From: Pseudomonas phenolilytica
GTDB taxonomy: Bacteria; Pseudomonadota; Gammaproteobacteria; Pseudomonadales; Pseudomonadaceae
Direction: 5' to 3'
DNA length: 64,000 bases
Assembly: GCF_021432765.1 (NCBI RefSeq)
Contig: NZ_CP058908.1
Coordinates: 186,001 to 250,000, forward strand
Under the pieces are notes generated by a model. That model was not told the origin of the DNA, did no database searches, and saw only the letters and a program-made list of their open reading frames with translations. How positions within the stretch are numbered: the first letter of the stretch is position 1; every line of letters starts with the position of its first letter. A program made the translations under genes and the position numbers. Below are positions 9,916-18,882 of this stretch, one piece after another.

Positions 9916-10173
9916 ATGGCCGTCGAAGTGGTATACCGCAGCAGCCGGGACCTGGAGCGTTTGTTCATGGATAAAGCCGAAGCAGACCGTCACGACAAGA
10001 TGCTGGAACTGGCCGAAGCGCTGGCGACCGTTCTGCAACACGCGGTACCGTCGCTGAACGAACAGCAGAGCGAGGATCTCGGCATCTTCATGGCGCGCCA
10101 CCGTGACGTTTTCTCCAGAGCGTTCAAGAACAACGCCGAGGCGCTTGCTGAGCTACCGCCACGCGACGCCTGA
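9916..10173 (+). CDS. yebG: SOS-inducible YebG family protein
   Basis: 85 residues. The start MAVEVVYRSSRDLE and the segment KAEADRHDKMLELAEAL align with E. coli YebG (MAVEVKYVV... KKEADAYDKMLDTAD). YebG is a small DNA-damage-induced protein of undefined biochemical role. GAGGTGG lies upstream of the ATG. A perfect LexA box stands at 9869-9884. Confidence 0.93.
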   Translation: MAVEVVYRSSRDLERLFMDKAEADRHDKMLELAEALATVLQHAVPSLNEQQSEDLGIFMARHRDVFSRAFKNNAEALAELPPRDA

Positions 10174-10266
10174 AGCGCGCTCGATCTGTCGGGGGCCGGG
10201 CGGCGGAAACTTGTAGGGCCCAGGCCGGGTCAATGACTCGCAGCCTTTCCAGACAGGTATTCCGGC

Positions 10267-10536
10267 ATGACGAATTCATTCCAGCGGATCAGCGATGCAT
10301 TCCAGCCGCACTACTGCGTTAACTTCAGCATCGCGAAGCCCGACGGCAGCATTCTCCTGACGCTCACCGACGCCAAAGGCGTGGCCGTGAAGCGCTTCAT
10401 CAGCGCCGAGCAATGGCGCGACCCGCAGCAATTGCAACGGCTGATCACCAGCCTGCGGGTCAGTCTGACGATCGAGCGTGGTGAGTCGCCACCGCTATCC
10501 GGCTTCGCCGAAGGGACCCGCGTCGCGGCGCTGTAA
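10267..10536 (+). CDS. Small conserved pseudomonad protein (DUF3509-like)
   Basis: 89 residues, MTNSFQRISDAFQPHYCVNF, then DGSILLTLTDAKGVAVKRFIS and a C-terminal amphipathic helix. The pattern of two beta hairpins and a helix resembles the DUF3509 family found almost only in Pseudomonas. No function is known. It stands alone, in its own unit after yebG. The family call is from pattern memory. Confidence 0.65.
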   Translation: MTNSFQRISDAFQPHYCVNFSIAKPDGSILLTLTDAKGVAVKRFISAEQWRDPQQLQRLITSLRVSLTIERGESPPLSGFAEGTRVAAL

Positions 10537-10690
10537 TCCTTCGGCCGGCGACAAATCGCTCGCCATGCTCTCCTGCCACAACAAGAACAACAAGCATCCT
10601 GAAACCCGTCATGCCGCTCGCTCGAGCCGGCACGCTTCGCCCCGCCTGAACCCCGGCGCCCGGCGCTAGCACCCACTTGCCCGCATCGTT

Positions 10691-13309
10691 TCAGAGCCAG
10701 GCCAGCGCCTTGGCCTTGGCTACTGCCTGGGTACGGCGCGCCACGCCGAGCTTGGTGTTGATCCGTCGCGCATGCGTCTTGACGGTATGCAGCGAGATGA
10801 ACAGCTGCTCGGCGATCTCCTGATTCGAGCAGCCCTGCGCGATCAGCCGCAGCACCGTCAGCTCACGGTTGCTCAACAGCACGTCGTCGCCACAGACAGG
10901 CGTCTCGCCCGGCTCGCGCTCGTACTGCTGCAATCGGTCGCGCAGACTTTCGCCGCGGGTCGCCGCGGGAAGGATGCGCGCCAGCCATTGCGACTGCCGG
11001 TGCTGCAGCTCATACAGCGGTTTGACCAGTTGCTGGCGTACCGCCTCGCTGAGCGCCTTGCGCAACTCCTGATCGGCCTCCAGCGGCTGGCCGCATGCCA
11101 ACAGCGCTTCAGCCAGCGAGAAGCGGCACTCGCACGCCAACCCCAGCCGCTGCGCTCGCAGATTCCGCTCGATCAGCCCATGCAGCGCCTGAACTGCCGC
11201 CTCCGGCTGCCCCTCCAGCATGTCGATGACGGCCAGATAGCGGCGCAAGCGCGGCAGCAGCTCGTAGAATCCCGACGGCGGCAGGAAGCGCTGGCCCTCA
11301 AACAGCTGCCGCACTTGCTCCAGCGCCGTGCGCGCCTTCTTCAGCTCGCCCTGATGCAGCCAGGCAACGCCAGTAATCAGCCGCAGGATGCCGCGAAAGC
11401 GCGCCTCCGGTACGTGTCGCCATTGCGTGAGGCGCTCGGCCTCGCGCAGCCAGTGATACGCATCGGCAAACTCATGATTGCGCGCAGCCAGTTCGGCGAG
11501 GCCGACGTAGCCGAAAAAGGCGTAGGAATCGCCGCAGGTTTCGGTTTCCAGCCGCCCCTGCTGATAGGCCTCGCGGGCCTGTTCGTCCAGCCCCTGATAC
11601 GCCAGCAAATGCCCCTGCAGCAACTGCAACCGGCCGATGATCGGACTGTGCCGGACCGTGTCGCGCAGCGCACGCAACGCCTCGTCGAGCACGCCGACGG
11701 CGCGCTCGAACTCGCCAGTCAGCTCCAGCAGCTGGATGCGATCGACGCTGAGCATTACCTCGTACAGCACGCTGCCCTTGAGCCGCGCGAGCTTCATGCC
11801 TTCGCTGTTGTAATGCTGAGCCAGCTCGAGCTCGCTCTCAGCCATCGCGTGCTGGGTAAGCGCTTGCAGACACAGCACGCGTTGCGCCCAGGCATGATCG
11901 GAAAGCACCTCGAGCGCCTGCAGACAGTGCTCGCGCGCTTCGGGCTCACCGCGCAGACGCGCCAGGAAGCCGCGCAGCGCCTGCCATTGCGCCAGCAACT
12001 GGATCTGCCGACGCGCATCGGGTTGCGGGAAGAACTTGGCGAGCTCGGCCAGACAGTCGTCGACCTCGTCGAGCCGCGCGGAAACGATCAATGCCCACCC
12101 CTGCAGCACGATCAGTCGCGTGGTACTGGCGAACAGATCCTGCGGCAGCTCGCTGCGCCACTTGAGAAAATGCGAGACGTTGTCGCCGATCAGCAACTGC
12201 TCCTGCCCGTAGCGCTGCAGATAGTTCGCCGCCACCTCAGGCTGGCCCGCCCACAGCGCATGCTCGACTGCCTCGCGCATATCGCCGCGGCTGGCGAACC
12301 ACTGACAAGCACGCAGATGCACCTGTGTCGACGACGTCGCCTCGGGGAAACGCTGAAGCAGCAGCGCAAGCGGTCGCCACAGGCGAAACCATTCGCCGCA
12401 GTTGTCGATCTGCCGCACGAACAGCTGGAAGGTCTTGAGTACATCGAGCAGATCGGCGCCGGTGCAATCGAGCACGTGATCGCAAAGCTCGGCGGAAAAG
12501 CGCGGCATTCGTGCCAGGGCGAACAGTGCGCGCCGGATATCCTCGCTCTGGCCCTGCAGCACTTCGCGCTGGATGTAATCGCGCAGCAAAGGCGTACCGG
12601 CCAGCAGGCGTTCGCGCAGCGCCTGCTCATCGGCGTTGAGCAGCATCAGGCAAACGCCCGCCGGCCAACCTTCGGTGCCCGCCAGCAATTGCTGGAAACT
12701 GTCCGCGGGCAGTTGCAGCCGATAGGCGCGCAGAACCTGCGCCAACTCCTCGGCCGTGAGCGCGAGGGACGCGGCGTCGAGCTCGAACAGATGCCCCTGC
12801 AGCAACAGACGCGGCAGCTTCCACGCCGGCTGCCGCCGACTGTTGACCCACCAACTCACCGAATCCGCAGTCTGCTCCAGCAGCATATCCAGACAGGCGT
12901 CCAGAGCCGGGCAAACCTCGCGCGGATAATCGTCGAGCATGATCCAGAGCGGCTGGCGAACCTGCCCGAGCAGCGCAATCAGCTGCCGTTGCACATCGCC
13001 GTCCATGATCGGAAAGCCCAGCGCCGCGGCCAGCTGGGCGTACAGCTCCTGCGGCGAAAAGAATCGACCGCTCAGGTCCAGCCAGACCAGCGTGGTATCG
13101 GCCGGCATGCGGCGGGCACATTCGCTCATCAGTACCGTCTTGCCGAAACCAGCCGGTGCGCAGATCAACCGCAACCGGCAGTCCGCGGCAAGCAGGGCGT
13201 CGGCCAGTCGCGGCCGGGCAACATGCGCCGGCGGCAGACGTGGAATATTCGCAACCTGCGCCTGCGCCGTCGCGGCGCTGATCGCATCGGGGAGGAGGCG
13301 TACGGACAT
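10691..13309 (-). CDS. MalT-like LuxR-family ATP-dependent transcriptional regulator (LAL type)
   Basis: 872 residues from the ATG at 13309 (MSVRLLPDAIS), with AAGAG upstream. The longer reading to 13402 has no matching ribosome site. The N-terminal STAND ATPase domain has Walker A CAPAGFGKT (50-58) and a hydrophobic Walker B (LWIMLDD). A long helical TPR-like middle follows. The C-terminal LuxR helix-turn-helix (about 812-872) reads LSNRELTVLRLIAQGCSNQE and HTVKTHARRINTKLGV. It sits beside the DUF1329/DUF1302 pair, as PA3921 beside PA3922/PA3923. It likely controls them in response to an unknown small molecule. Confidence 0.92.
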   Translation of the reverse strand: MSVRLLPDAISAATAQAQVANIPRLPPAHVARPRLADALLAADCRLRLICAPAGFGKTVLMSECARRMPADTTLVWLDLSGRFFSPQELYAQLAAALGFPIMDGDVQRQLIALLGQVRQPLWIMLDDYPREVCPALDACLDMLLEQTADSVSWWVNSRRQPAWKLPRLLLQGHLFELDAASLALTAEELAQVLRAYRLQLPADSFQQLLAGTEGWPAGVCLMLLNADEQALRERLLAGTPLLRDYIQREVLQGQSEDIRRALFALARMPRFSAELCDHVLDCTGADLLDVLKTFQLFVRQIDNCGEWFRLWRPLALLLQRFPEATSSTQVHLRACQWFASRGDMREAVEHALWAGQPEVAANYLQRYGQEQLLIGDNVSHFLKWRSELPQDLFASTTRLIVLQGWALIVSARLDEVDDCLAELAKFFPQPDARRQIQLLAQWQALRGFLARLRGEPEAREHCLQALEVLSDHAWAQRVLCLQALTQHAMAESELELAQHYNSEGMKLARLKGSVLYEVMLSVDRIQLLELTGEFERAVGVLDEALRALRDTVRHSPIIGRLQLLQGHLLAYQGLDEQAREAYQQGRLETETCGDSYAFFGYVGLAELAARNHEFADAYHWLREAERLTQWRHVPEARFRGILRLITGVAWLHQGELKKARTALEQVRQLFEGQRFLPPSGFYELLPRLRRYLAVIDMLEGQPEAAVQALHGLIERNLRAQRLGLACECRFSLAEALLACGQPLEADQELRKALSEAVRQQLVKPLYELQHRQSQWLARILPAATRGESLRDRLQQYEREPGETPVCGDDVLLSNRELTVLRLIAQGCSNQEIAEQLFISLHTVKTHARRINTKLGVARRTQAVAKAKALAWL

Positions 13310-13506
13310 GGCAACGTTTCTCTTATTCGTATATTCAGTCCATGAAATGGCCAGCGGCCGGCCAGGCGTATCCCTTTCTGGCGGTCCGCTCCACCTGTGC
13401 AACCTGACGTATCAGCAGCGTTTTGTCGACCTGCTTGTGCAATCAGCGGCCCCGTTGCACGCAGGATCGCACCCAGTTCTTCATGTTCCCTCATCCCTGC
13501 GCGCAC

Positions 13507-13536
13507 AAAAAAGGCGGCCTGCTGGCCGCCTTTTTT
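13507..13536. terminator. Bidirectional terminator downstream of the DUF1329 gene
   Basis: Six A, stem GGCGGCC/GGCCGCC (13513-13519 with 13524-13530), then six T. It can stop transcription on either strand. On the minus strand it ends the DUF1302-DUF1329 unit before the LuxR gene. Confidence 0.92.
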
Positions 13537-13558
13537 ACACCGAATAGCCCCTCGAGAC

Positions 13559-14920
13559 TCAGCGCACCCCAGCGTTACGCAAGGCCGCTGGCGTGAAGTC
13601 GCGGGCGGATGCCTTGTAACCCCAGTCGAACGGCTTCTCCTCGTTGCTCATGCCGATTGCGATGTAGCGGCCGGAAATGATGTCGTAGAGCGACTCGAAC
13701 GCATAGGCCGGCACCTTGTGCTGGTAGTACTGCAGCATATGCCCCTCACCCACGCGCCACAGCTGGCCACGCCCGTCGTACAGCTCCGACTGGACGATGG
13801 TCCAGGTGTCCTCGTCGACGAAGAAACGACGCTTGGCGTAGATGTTGCGCTCGCCGCTCTTCAGGTTCGCCTCGATTTCCCACACGCGGTGCAGCTCATA
13901 GCGAGCGAGATCCTGATTGACGTGCCCGGCCTTGATGATGTCGGCGTACTTCAGGTCGCTGGAGGCAATTTCAAAACTGTTGTAGGGAATGTACAGCTCC
14001 TTCTTGCCGATCAGTTTCCAGTCGTAGCGATCTGGCGCGCCGCTGAACATGTCGAAGTTGTCGGTGGTACGCATGCCGTCCGACGCAGTACCCGGACCGT
14101 CGTAGGCGACCTGCGGCGCACGCCGCACACGGCGCTGGCCGGCGTTATAGATCCAGGCCTGACGCGGATCTTTCACCTGATCGAGCGAGTCGTGCACCAG
14201 CAGCACGTTGCCCGCCAGGCGCGACGGAGCCGTCACACGCTGCTTGAAAAACAGCAGCGCGTTCTTGGCGCGCTCGGCATCCAGATCGCTCATGTCGCTC
14301 GGGAAGGCAACCTCATCCTCGAAATGAACCAGCGTATAGCTGCCGTTGGTTTGCGGGGTCGCCTGAACGATGTTGCGGCGCACGTTGCCACCGCGATAAC
14401 GGGTGATGTGGTTCCAAATCACCTCGAGGCCATTCTGCGGAATCGGGAAGGCGTAGTAGCGGCTCTCGGTGAAGCCACTGACACCGTTTCCGCCTTCGAC
14501 CAGCGAGACGTTCAGCGCACTTTTCTTCGCCGCTTCATAGATTTTGTCCGGCACAGCGGCGCTACGGTGCGTCGGGAATACGCGAATCTTGTAGGTTTCC
14601 GGATAGCGCTTGAACATCGCCAGCTGGCCCGCAGTCAGCTTGCTCTTGTGCTGTTCGGCATTCTGCGCGGTGATGACGAGCTTCGGCTGCTCGCCCTTGA
14701 ATGGATCGGTGAGGTGGCCGCTTTTCAGCGGTGCGGCATCGGTCGTCAGACCACCGGTCCACTCGGGAATGCTGCCGTCGGCGTTACCGGCTTTTTCCGC
14801 GCCCAGCGGCGTCAGCGTCGTACCAAGCTTGGCGGCCTCCTCAGGAGACACCGCCGCCATGACGCTGTTGGCGAGCAGGGAAAGAGCCAAGACACTGAAC
14901 AGTTTTCTTGTTGTTTTCAT
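13559..14920 (-). CDS. Exported DUF1329 (LolA/LolB-like fold) protein
   Basis: 453 residues from the ATG at 14920, chosen because AGAGGAA precedes it and a signal peptide follows (MKTTRKLFSVLALSLLANSVMA). The mature part has EEAAKLGTTLTPLGAEKAGN and IPEWTGGL, the hallmark of DUF1329. Members are periplasmic and share a LolA-like lipid-binding fold. They occur with DUF1302 proteins, often near lipid, sterol or hydrocarbon use genes. It is directly downstream of the DUF1302 gene (99 bp) on the same strand. Substrate unknown. Confidence 0.9.
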   Translation of the reverse strand: MKTTRKLFSVLALSLLANSVMAAVSPEEAAKLGTTLTPLGAEKAGNADGSIPEWTGGLTTDAAPLKSGHLTDPFKGEQPKLVITAQNAEQHKSKLTAGQLAMFKRYPETYKIRVFPTHRSAAVPDKIYEAAKKSALNVSLVEGGNGVSGFTESRYYAFPIPQNGLEVIWNHITRYRGGNVRRNIVQATPQTNGSYTLVHFEDEVAFPSDMSDLDAERAKNALLFFKQRVTAPSRLAGNVLLVHDSLDQVKDPRQAWIYNAGQRRVRRAPQVAYDGPGTASDGMRTTDNFDMFSGAPDRYDWKLIGKKELYIPYNSFEIASSDLKYADIIKAGHVNQDLARYELHRVWEIEANLKSGERNIYAKRRFFVDEDTWTIVQSELYDGRGQLWRVGEGHMLQYYQHKVPAYAFESLYDIISGRYIAIGMSNEEKPFDWGYKASARDFTPAALRNAGVR

Positions 14921-15019
14921 ACGATTCCAGTTCCTCTGATCTGTTTGGCCGGAGGCCATCGGTAACACTTGTCGCTGACCGGATGTGCCGTCCGACGCAC
15001 CGGTCAGCCAACGCCCCCT

Positions 15020-16900
15020 TTAGAAGTTCACGCCCACGCTGAACGCGAGGAAGTCGCGGTCGACCAGCATGTTGTAGTCGCCATCGAAGAAATCGGTGTA
15101 GGACAGGCTGGCGGTGTAGGTGTTTTGGTACTCGGCATCCAGACCGATACTGAGCGCCTTGGAATCCTCGTTGAACAGACCGTTCGGGCCATAACCATCG
15201 ACGTCGTGGGAGAAAGACAGGTTCGGCTTCAGGTTGATGCCGGCGAAGACGTTGTTGTAGTCGGCGATGGCGCGCAGGCGATAGCCCCAGGAGTTGGCGG
15301 TGACGAAACCATGCCAGCCGTTGGCAGCCAGCGCGGCAGCGTCGGTAGGCGTACCGAAGTTGGCGTCGCGGCCATAGCGAACCTCGCTTGTACTCTCCAG
15401 TCCGCCAACATGCGCGTAACCAATCTCGCCCACCACAGTCACGCGCTCCGCCCCCAGCACCTGGTCGAAGAAATGGGTGAAGGTAGTTTGCAGTTGGGTG
15501 ATTTCCTTGCGGTTATAGCCGCGATTATCTAGCCCTGCCCGAGTGGGGTCAGTTAGCTCAAGCGTGACGTCGGTGGTATTGATCTGGATAGGCGCGTTAG
15601 GCCGGTAACTCATTTCACCGGACCAGGCTGTGCCGGTGGGCAACGTCGTAGAGAAGCTCAAACCGTAAAGCTGGATGTCTTCAGGATATTCCAAGTAGTA
15701 CTGACCGTTGCCGAGCAACACCGCGCCGCCGATCGCGGTGCCGGCCTGAGCAGCGAGTCCTCCCGCCATCTGCTGAGCCATCGGAATTGCTTGAGCCAAC
15801 GGAATCCCTGCCTGCACGAGCTGCGCCACAACCGACTCGATTACCGCTTGGCCGGCTGCAGCTCCAGCCCCTTGGGCAGCAGCAAAGGTCCCAAGGCCGG
15901 CAGTATGGGTGCTCACGATCGGCGTACGACTGTGATAGTTCATGAAATAGGCACCGTACTCGGTGCTGTCGCCAAGCCAGCGCAATGCCAGGCCATACTG
16001 ACCGGAGTCACGAGCATCACGGTCACCACCGCGCGGGATCATCACGCCCTCGTCGGAATAGGAAACGCCGGCGGCCGTGGCGAAGCCTCCCAGTGGCCCG
16101 TTCAATGTCGAGGCAAGCGCAGCCGGCCCGACGTTGTAATTATTGTCACAGCCATCCGCCGCGACATCAGCTCCCGAGAAGAACGTTCCGCAGTTATCGA
16201 CAATCGTCTGATCCCATTCCAGCTGATAGAACGCCTCCATGCTCAGGCGGTCGGTCAGGCTCTGCGAGACGTAGAGCATGTTGACCGGAATCAGGCCTTC
16301 CTTGATCTCCGCGCCCGGGCGACGGAACGCCGCGGCGTCCAGCGGGTTGATCGAGTTGATGGAGTTGCCGATGAAGGTGCTCTCGCCCCAGCTCACCACC
16401 TGACGACCGATCCGCACGGTGCCCGGCAGCTCGCCCAGGTAATAGTTGTGATAGAGGAACGCATCGAGGATCTCGGCGCCGGAAGACTGGGCGGCTTCCT
16501 TGCGGTTGCTGTCGCTGATGTCCTTGAACAGGCGGCTCTCGTCCTTAAGCTCGAAGTCGTACCAGTACTTGCCGCGCACGAACGCGCCGCTGTCGCGATA
16601 GCGCAGCTCGAGGTCATGCACACCCTTGAAGATCTTGGAGAAGGTCTCGCCCTTCTTGAAGTTCAGTCGCCCGTCGTCACCAGTCTGAGTGAAGCCAGTG
16701 CCGCCATTGGCTGCGCCAACCAGGTCCATATCCCGATCCGCCATCGACCAGCTGGCGCCGATCGACATGGATGAGTCGAACTGGCCTTCGATCTCACCAA
16801 TGTTGAAGTTGACCGCGTAGGCCGGTGCCGCGGTGCTCAGGGCAATCGCCAGAGCGAGGGATGTGGGCTGGAAGATTCCTTGCCTTGTTGTTTTTGTCAT
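15020..16900 (-). CDS. DUF1302 outer-membrane beta-barrel protein
   Basis: 626 residues from the ATG at 16900 with GGAGCG upstream. A signal peptide runs MTKTTRQGIFQPTSLALAIA to AYA. The mature start INFNIGEIEGQFDSS type and the RIGRQVVSWGES segment are typical of DUF1302. The C-terminus ends in aromatic FSVGVNF, as in outer-membrane barrels. It probably pairs with DUF1329 in moving a hydrophobic compound across the envelope (inference). About residues 285-355 hold an unusual Ala/Gln-rich helical stretch without beta-strand pattern. Confidence 0.9.
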   Translation of the reverse strand: MTKTTRQGIFQPTSLALAIALSTAAPAYAVNFNIGEIEGQFDSSMSIGASWSMADRDMDLVGAANGGTGFTQTGDDGRLNFKKGETFSKIFKGVHDLELRYRDSGAFVRGKYWYDFELKDESRLFKDISDSNRKEAAQSSGAEILDAFLYHNYYLGELPGTVRIGRQVVSWGESTFIGNSINSINPLDAAAFRRPGAEIKEGLIPVNMLYVSQSLTDRLSMEAFYQLEWDQTIVDNCGTFFSGADVAADGCDNNYNVGPAALASTLNGPLGGFATAAGVSYSDEGVMIPRGGDRDARDSGQYGLALRWLGDSTEYGAYFMNYHSRTPIVSTHTAGLGTFAAAQGAGAAAGQAVIESVVAQLVQAGIPLAQAIPMAQQMAGGLAAQAGTAIGGAVLLGNGQYYLEYPEDIQLYGLSFSTTLPTGTAWSGEMSYRPNAPIQINTTDVTLELTDPTRAGLDNRGYNRKEITQLQTTFTHFFDQVLGAERVTVVGEIGYAHVGGLESTSEVRYGRDANFGTPTDAAALAANGWHGFVTANSWGYRLRAIADYNNVFAGINLKPNLSFSHDVDGYGPNGLFNEDSKALSIGLDAEYQNTYTASLSYTDFFDGDYNMLVDRDFLAFSVGVNF

Positions 16901-17397
16901 GAGGCGCTCCTGGTTGGTTCGATGTACGCCAACCCTACCCAGAGCTCTGCGGAGGGTTAAGCGCACGAAGGTTTGATTTAGCCTGTCATCCTTAAGTATG
17001 AAAGACCGTCCCAGCATTGGATTTGAGCGCGATGGCACAGCGCCGCGCCGGGGTGTGGCACATCGAGCTTAGCCATGATTCCCCGGGCGGCAAAGGCCGA
17101 TATAGAGCGGCCGTGACAAAACGACACGCAAACTTGTGACGTTTATCCGAAAGTCGTAGGTGTAGCTGGAGTGGTCTCGCTGTCGCGAGCACTACGGCGC
17201 GGAAAATGAAGGCGGGACGAAGGGAAGGCGCGCAAGCGCAAAACGCCTGATGCGTGTGGTTGCGTTACGCGGCCGCGGAGCGTTTGAGACGAAACGAAAC
17301 ACGATGCCGCGACGTAGCGTCATAGCGACCCGAACTTCGGGTCGCCAGGAATGGCTCTGGTGCTATCGGATACGGCGTTCGAAAGCGACGGCGGCTA
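16901..17397. other. Gene-free stretch between hpt and the DUF1302 gene
   Basis: Nearly 500 bp without a convincing gene on either strand. It must hold the DUF1302 promoter at its left end, but I see no strong -35/-10 pair. A perfect palindrome with 10-bp arms and a single central base lies at 17325-17345. No T-run follows it on either strand, so it is not an obvious terminator for hpt. Confidence 0.6.
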
Positions 17398-17955
17398 TCA
17401 CAGCCCTTTGACGGCGAAGATACCCGGCGCGTTGCGCCAATAGCCCTTGTAATCCATGCCGTAACCGAAGATGAACCGGTCGATGCAGCGCAGGCCCACA
17501 TAGTTGGCCTTGAGATCCGGGCGCGCCTTGCGCTGATGATCCTTGTCGATCAGCACTGCGGTGTGCACCGCGGCGGCACCGGCATGCCGGCAAAAATCGA
17601 TGATCGCGCCCAGCGTGTGACCTTCGTCGAGGATGTCATCGATGATTAGCACATCGCGATCGATGAAGGAGATTTCCGGCTTGGCCTTCCAGAACAGCTC
17701 GCCGCCGCTGGTTTCGTTGCGATAGCGCGAAGCGTGCAGATAGGACAGCTCCAGCGGGAAATTCAGCTTGGTCATCAGCTTTCCAGCGAAGATCAGCCCG
17801 CCGTTCATCACGCAGAACACTACCGGATTACGCTCCGCCAGCTCGGCATTGATCTTCCCGGCGACGGCGTCGATGGCCGCTTCGACTTCGGCTTCGGTGT
17901 ACAGGCAGTCGCTTTCGGCCATGATCTGGCGGATGTGTACGAGATCGACGGACAT
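17398..17955 (-). CDS. hpt: Hypoxanthine-guanine phosphoribosyltransferase
   Basis: Salvages hypoxanthine and guanine with PRPP to IMP and GMP in the cytoplasm. The 185 residues match type I PRTases. The PRPP loop is VLIIDDILDEGHTLG (about 101-115), and FCVMNGGLIFAGKL supplies the pyrophosphate loop. LKANYVGLRCIDRFIFGYGMD is typical of bacterial enzymes. It is divergent from upp-uraA, the same arrangement as PA4645/PA4646. Confidence 0.94.
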   Translation of the reverse strand: MSVDLVHIRQIMAESDCLYTEAEVEAAIDAVAGKINAELAERNPVVFCVMNGGLIFAGKLMTKLNFPLELSYLHASRYRNETSGGELFWKAKPEISFIDRDVLIIDDILDEGHTLGAIIDFCRHAGAAAVHTAVLIDKDHQRKARPDLKANYVGLRCIDRFIFGYGMDYKGYWRNAPGIFAVKGL

Positions 17956-18241
17956 GGAGCATTTCTCCAGATGGGCTAGCGTTGAGAAGTCAGAATCGCG
18001 GGTACGGGCCTGGTTGAAAAGTCGCCAGGCGCTCGACCGCCTGAAAAAACGACCCGCTGCCCATGTAATCTGCCTGATCGGTCAGTCAGTTCAGACCACT
18101 GTGCGGTCCTGAAGCGAAGGGACGGCACGATACTCAACCGCCCCCGGCTCAGCAAGTCGTGAGATCAACGTAACCCGCGTAGCCCGTGGCACGGCGATGC
18201 TTTACTCTACGCCGGTTTAATCGAGCGCCGGAGCCGCCCCC

Positions 18242-18880
18242 ATGTCTATTCGAGAGATCCGCCATCCGCTGATCCGCCACAAGCTCGGCCTGATGCGCCG
18301 TGCCGACATCAGCACCAAGAACTTCCGGGAACTGGCCCAGGAAGTCGGTTCGATCCTCACCTACGAGGCGACCAGCGACCTGCCGCTGGAGCACTGCAGC
18401 ATCGACGGCTGGTGCGGCCCGGTGCAGGTCGAGAAGATTTCTGGCAAGAAGATCACGGTGGTGCCCATCCTGCGCGCCGGCATCGGCATGCTTGACGGCG
18501 TGCTCAGTCTGATTCCCGGAGCGAAGGTGAGCGCGGTCGGCATCGCGCGCAACGAGCAGACCCTGCAGGCGCAGACCTACTTGGAAAAACTGGTGCCGGA
18601 AATCAACCAGCGCCTGGCCATCATCATCGATCCGATGCTGGCGACGGGCGGCTCGATGGTGGCCACCATCGACATGCTGAAGAAGGCCGGCTGCAAGGAA
18701 ATTCGCGCACTGGTGCTGGTGGCCGCACCGGAAGGCATCGCCGCGGTCGAGCGCGCACATCCCGACGTGATGATTTTCACCGCCTCCATCGACGAGCGTC
18801 TGGACGAGAACGGCTACATCGTTCCCGGCCTGGGTGACGCCGGCGACAAGATCTTCGGCACCAAGCAGAAGGACGTCTGA
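18242..18880 (+). CDS. upp: Uracil phosphoribosyltransferase
   Basis: Converts uracil and PRPP to UMP. 212 residues, family length. [17 protein letters not shown] holds the PRPP-binding loop. [23 protein letters not shown] near the C-terminus binds uracil. GCCGGAGCCGCCCCC precedes the ATG. The permease uraA follows two bases later, so uptake and salvage are co-transcribed. Confidence 0.98.
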   Translation: MSIREIRHPLIRHKLGLMRRADISTKNFRELAQEVGSILTYEATSDLPLEHCSIDGWCGPVQVEKISGKKITVVPILRAGIGMLDGVLSLIPGAKVSAVGIARNEQTLQAQTYLEKLVPEINQRLAIIIDPMLATGGSMVATIDMLKKAGCKEIRALVLVAAPEGIAAVERAHPDVMIFTASIDERLDENGYIVPGLGDAGDKIFGTKQKDV

Positions 18881-18882
18881 GC

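Noticed and set aside
10772..13345. 857-residue open frame on the plus strand across the LuxR-type gene
   Set aside because: Antisense shadow; composition mirrors the opposite strand's codons and no domain appears.
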